Of a stretch of 9,146 bases of DNA, positions 7,018-9,146 are shown one piece after another. Under the pieces are notes generated by a model, which had not been told where the DNA came from, searched no databases, and saw only the letters and a program-made list of their open reading frames with translations. The DNA lies in contig CAYVXE010000154.1 of assembly GCA_964455375.1 (NCBI GenBank), positions 1-9,146 on the forward strand. Reading direction: 5' to 3'. The DNA is from CAYVXE01 sp964455375. GTDB taxonomy: Bacteria; Zhuqueibacterota; Zhuqueibacteria; Oceanimicrobiales; Oceanimicrobiaceae. Every line of letters starts with the position of its first letter. The stretch's first letter is position 1. The translations under genes and the position numbers were made by a program.

Positions 7018-9146
7018 ATGAATAAGTATCGATCATTTATCTTCATTAGTTTAATGACAATTTTTATGTCACAAATACCTGTATTTGCGCAGGACCGATT
7101 TGTACCGGCTGATATAAAATCAGTGGGTGACCGCAGTTGGCGACGACACGGCATTATGAATGGGAATTTAATTCAGGCCGCATATTTCAATGCAAGTCTG
7201 ATTAATGGTCTTGAATGGCCCACTGGCAGCACCCATGTTTATATGGATGATTTAGTGCCGATTGTCTCTGCCGAAGCGGTCGATGTGAATGGAAATATCA
7301 TCCATCCTTTGGAAAGTCATTACAACTTTAACTTAGATATCGCTCCCGATGGTTTAACAGAATGGGGATGGCAATCCTTACCGGGCTATTTAAATCCGAA
7401 TCAGGAAAACCCGGCTATCAGTAATCGTGAAATAACATGGCCGGCCGTCTGGCCCGACCGGCCTACGTGGGCCGGATTCTGGAACGGCTTTTTTGGCCGC
7501 GGCATACAAAATGCTGATCAGGAAACGTATTTTGTTGTCGACGATGATGCGGATGAAGAGTTTGAATATTACCCGGATTCAACCGACCACGACCGTCGCG
7601 GTCTAGGCATGCGTATGTCAGTCAGAGGGCTTCAATGGTCCCAGGTTTTAGCAGAGGATACGATTTTCTGGATTTTTGATGTGTCGAATGTTGGGACAAC
7701 GGATTATGACAAGGTTCTCTTTGCAGCATTTGTGGATTCAAAGAATGGAGGAACCGATTTTGACAATGGATTTTATGATACGTTCCTGGATTTAACGTAT
7801 ATATGGGATCAAATTGGCATCGGAACCTGGGGAGGTCCGACCGGATGGATCGGCTACGCCTACCTTGAAAGTCCCGGTTTCGGAGCAGATGGTATTGACA
7901 ACGACGAGGATGGTTTACTGGATGAAAATCGGGACAGTGGTCCGGGGGATTTCATTTTTGGTCCGGTTGGTATCTATGGTGTACCAAAACAACACTGGTC
8001 GGGTGATGAAGACGGCGATTGGAATTCCGAAACCGATGATGTAGGTATGGATGGCGTTGGGCCTCTGAATGAAAACTATCCCGGACCGGATGATGGAGAG
8101 GGTGATGGAATGCCAACCGTCGGTGAACCACATTTCGACCGCACCGATATTGATGAATCGGACCAGATTGGTTTACAGTCAGTCAGCCTGCACTCATGGG
8201 GTGATTTTCCTTTAAATGACGATGACCGTGTTTGGGACCTATTGGCAAATCATACATTTGATCCGGTACAAAAATTCTCGAATATTGGTATCTTTTACTC
8301 TTCCGGCCCCTTTCCATTAAAAGCTAAACGAACAGAACGCTTTTCGATCGCGATGCTCATGGGAGAGGATTTCGATGATTTGGTGCGAAATAAAGAAATC
8401 GTCCAGAGAATTTATAACGCAAATTATCAATTTGCGCGTCCACCGGATAAACCACATGTTAAAGCTACTGCCGGTGATGGGTTTGTGACCTTAACATGGG
8501 ATAATAGAGCCGAATTTTCCAGGGATCCATTTTTGGGACTTGACGAAGACGGTAAAGGTTTCAAAAAAGACTTTGAAGGTTATCTTATTTACAAAAGCAC
8601 GGATCCTGGCTTACTAGACCCTCGTCTAATTACAGATGCCTTTGGCAATAAAATATTTCGTGAACCGGAAGCTCAGTTTGATGTTATAAATGGAATAAAA
8701 GGAACAGATCCGGTAGGATTACCCAATGGCGCCCATTTCTATTTAGGGGATGATACCGGATTAGCGCACACCTGGACAGATACAAATGTTGTGAATGGCT
8801 TAACCTATTTCTACTCAGTGGTCTCGTATGATGCCGGGGATCCGAATCTTGGCTTTCAAGGTTTACCACCGTCACAAACAAGCTCAATCATTGTTCGGGA
8901 TGAATTTGAAAATATCACCACAGACATCAATACGGTGATGGTCACGCCCGGAACGCCTGTTTTGGGATACGAGCCTCCTAAAATCAAGGAAGCACCCCAA
9001 AAAATAGCAGGTGTGGGGACAGGTTCCATAGATGCTGCCATCATTGAACCGAATGAAATTATTGCCGGACAAACATATCAGGTCTTTTTTAACGATACGA
9101 CAATCTTTACACAAAATAGTTACTCCGTGAACACAACAAGTTATTC
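7018..9146 (+). CDS. Large secreted protein of unknown function, paralogue B (3' end outside the window)
   Basis: Open from the ATG at 7018 to the window edge (709 full codons, no stop). Signal peptide MNKYRSFIFISLMTIFMSQI, then PVFA, cleavage likely after residue 24. It is collinear with paralogue A: SVGDRSWRRHGIMNGNLI (W41), LEWPTGSTHVYMD, the acidic region with DGIDNDEDG and DEDGDW, LHSWGDFPL, and the FnIII-like domain starting near residue 475. It is six residues shorter than A between FN and LEWP near residue 55. My hand count gives 138 of 171 identical residues across the FnIII-like segment and 32 of 65 in the segment after it. A T9SS-like C-terminal domain is expected beyond the window (inference). 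The 32-bp spacing suggests co-transcription with paralogue A. No clear ribosome-binding site precedes the ATG. Confidence 0.93.
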   Translation, partial: MNKYRSFIFISLMTIFMSQIPVFAQDRFVPADIKSVGDRSWRRHGIMNGNLIQAAYFNASLINGLEWPTGSTHVYMDDLVPIVSAEAVDVNGNIIHPLESHYNFNLDIAPDGLTEWGWQSLPGYLNPNQENPAISNREITWPAVWPDRPTWAGFWNGFFGRGIQNADQETYFVVDDDADEEFEYYPDSTDHDRRGLGMRMSVRGLQWSQVLAEDTIFWIFDVSNVGTTDYDKVLFAAFVDSKNGGTDFDNGFYDTFLDLTYIWDQIGIGTWGGPTGWIGYAYLESPGFGADGIDNDEDGLLDENRDSGPGDFIFGPVGIYGVPKQHWSGDEDGDWNSETDDVGMDGVGPLNENYPGPDDGEGDGMPTVGEPHFDRTDIDESDQIGLQSVSLHSWGDFPLNDDDRVWDLLANHTFDPVQKFSNIGIFYSSGPFPLKAKRTERFSIAMLMGEDFDDLVRNKEIVQRIYNANYQFARPPDKPHVKATAGDGFVTLTWDNRAEFSRDPFLGLDEDGKGFKKDFEGYLIYKSTDPGLLDPRLITDAFGNKIFREPEAQFDVINGIKGTDPVGLPNGAHFYLGDDTGLAHTWTDTNVVNGLTYFYSVVSYDAGDPNLGFQGLPPSQTSSIIVRDEFENITTDINTVMVTPGTPVLGYEPPKIKEAPQKIAGVGTGSIDAAIIEPNEIIAGQTYQVFFNDTTIFTQNSYSVNTTSY

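Overview
This looks like a scaffold fragment from a bacterium of the FCB (Fibrobacterota-Chlorobiota-Bacteroidota) supergroup, most likely one of its less-studied phyla (Calditrichota, KSB1, Marinimicrobia or Ignavibacteria-like). Two things point there: long secreted proteins ending in type IX secretion (T9SS)-type sorting domains, with the characteristic NYPNPFNP motif in one, and a calcium-binding FG-GAP/VCBS repeat protein. The phylum call is an inference from protein style; no rRNA or other marker gene is present. A 100-N block indicates a scaffolded draft or metagenome assembly.

Layout, all on the + strand: (1) positions 2-1015, a LacI-family regulator that has lost its first few codons at the window edge; (2) 1016-1254, an intergenic leader ending in a hairpin directly followed by a strong Shine-Dalgarno site; (3) 1255-3335, a secreted FG-GAP/VCBS beta-propeller protein with a T9SS-type C-terminus, interrupted by the assembly gap at 1476-1575. 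The gap falls inside a 1209-bp (403-codon) in-frame tandem duplication, and comparison of the copies predicts 902 bp of missing sequence; (4) 3336-3901, a 566-bp intergenic region with a terminator-like hairpin, a second hairpin and a ~184-bp imperfect palindrome resembling a miniature mobile element; (5) 3902-6985, a ~1027-residue secreted protein of unknown function with an acidic D-rich region, a fibronectin-III-like domain and a T9SS-like C-terminal domain; (6) 7018 to the window end, a close paralogue of (5), 32 bp downstream and cut off by the window.

Working model (inference): a sugar-responsive LacI-type regulator next to a set of exported, probably surface-attached proteins suggests a locus for sensing and handling an extracellular substrate, perhaps a glycan. 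No enzyme, transporter, TonB-dependent receptor or secretion-system gene is visible, so the substrate cannot be named. The least-described content is the tandem pair of ~1000-residue proteins, which are about 81% identical through the FnIII-like domain and drop to about 49% immediately after it. The double-propeller gene hidden by the assembly gap is the next most notable item.
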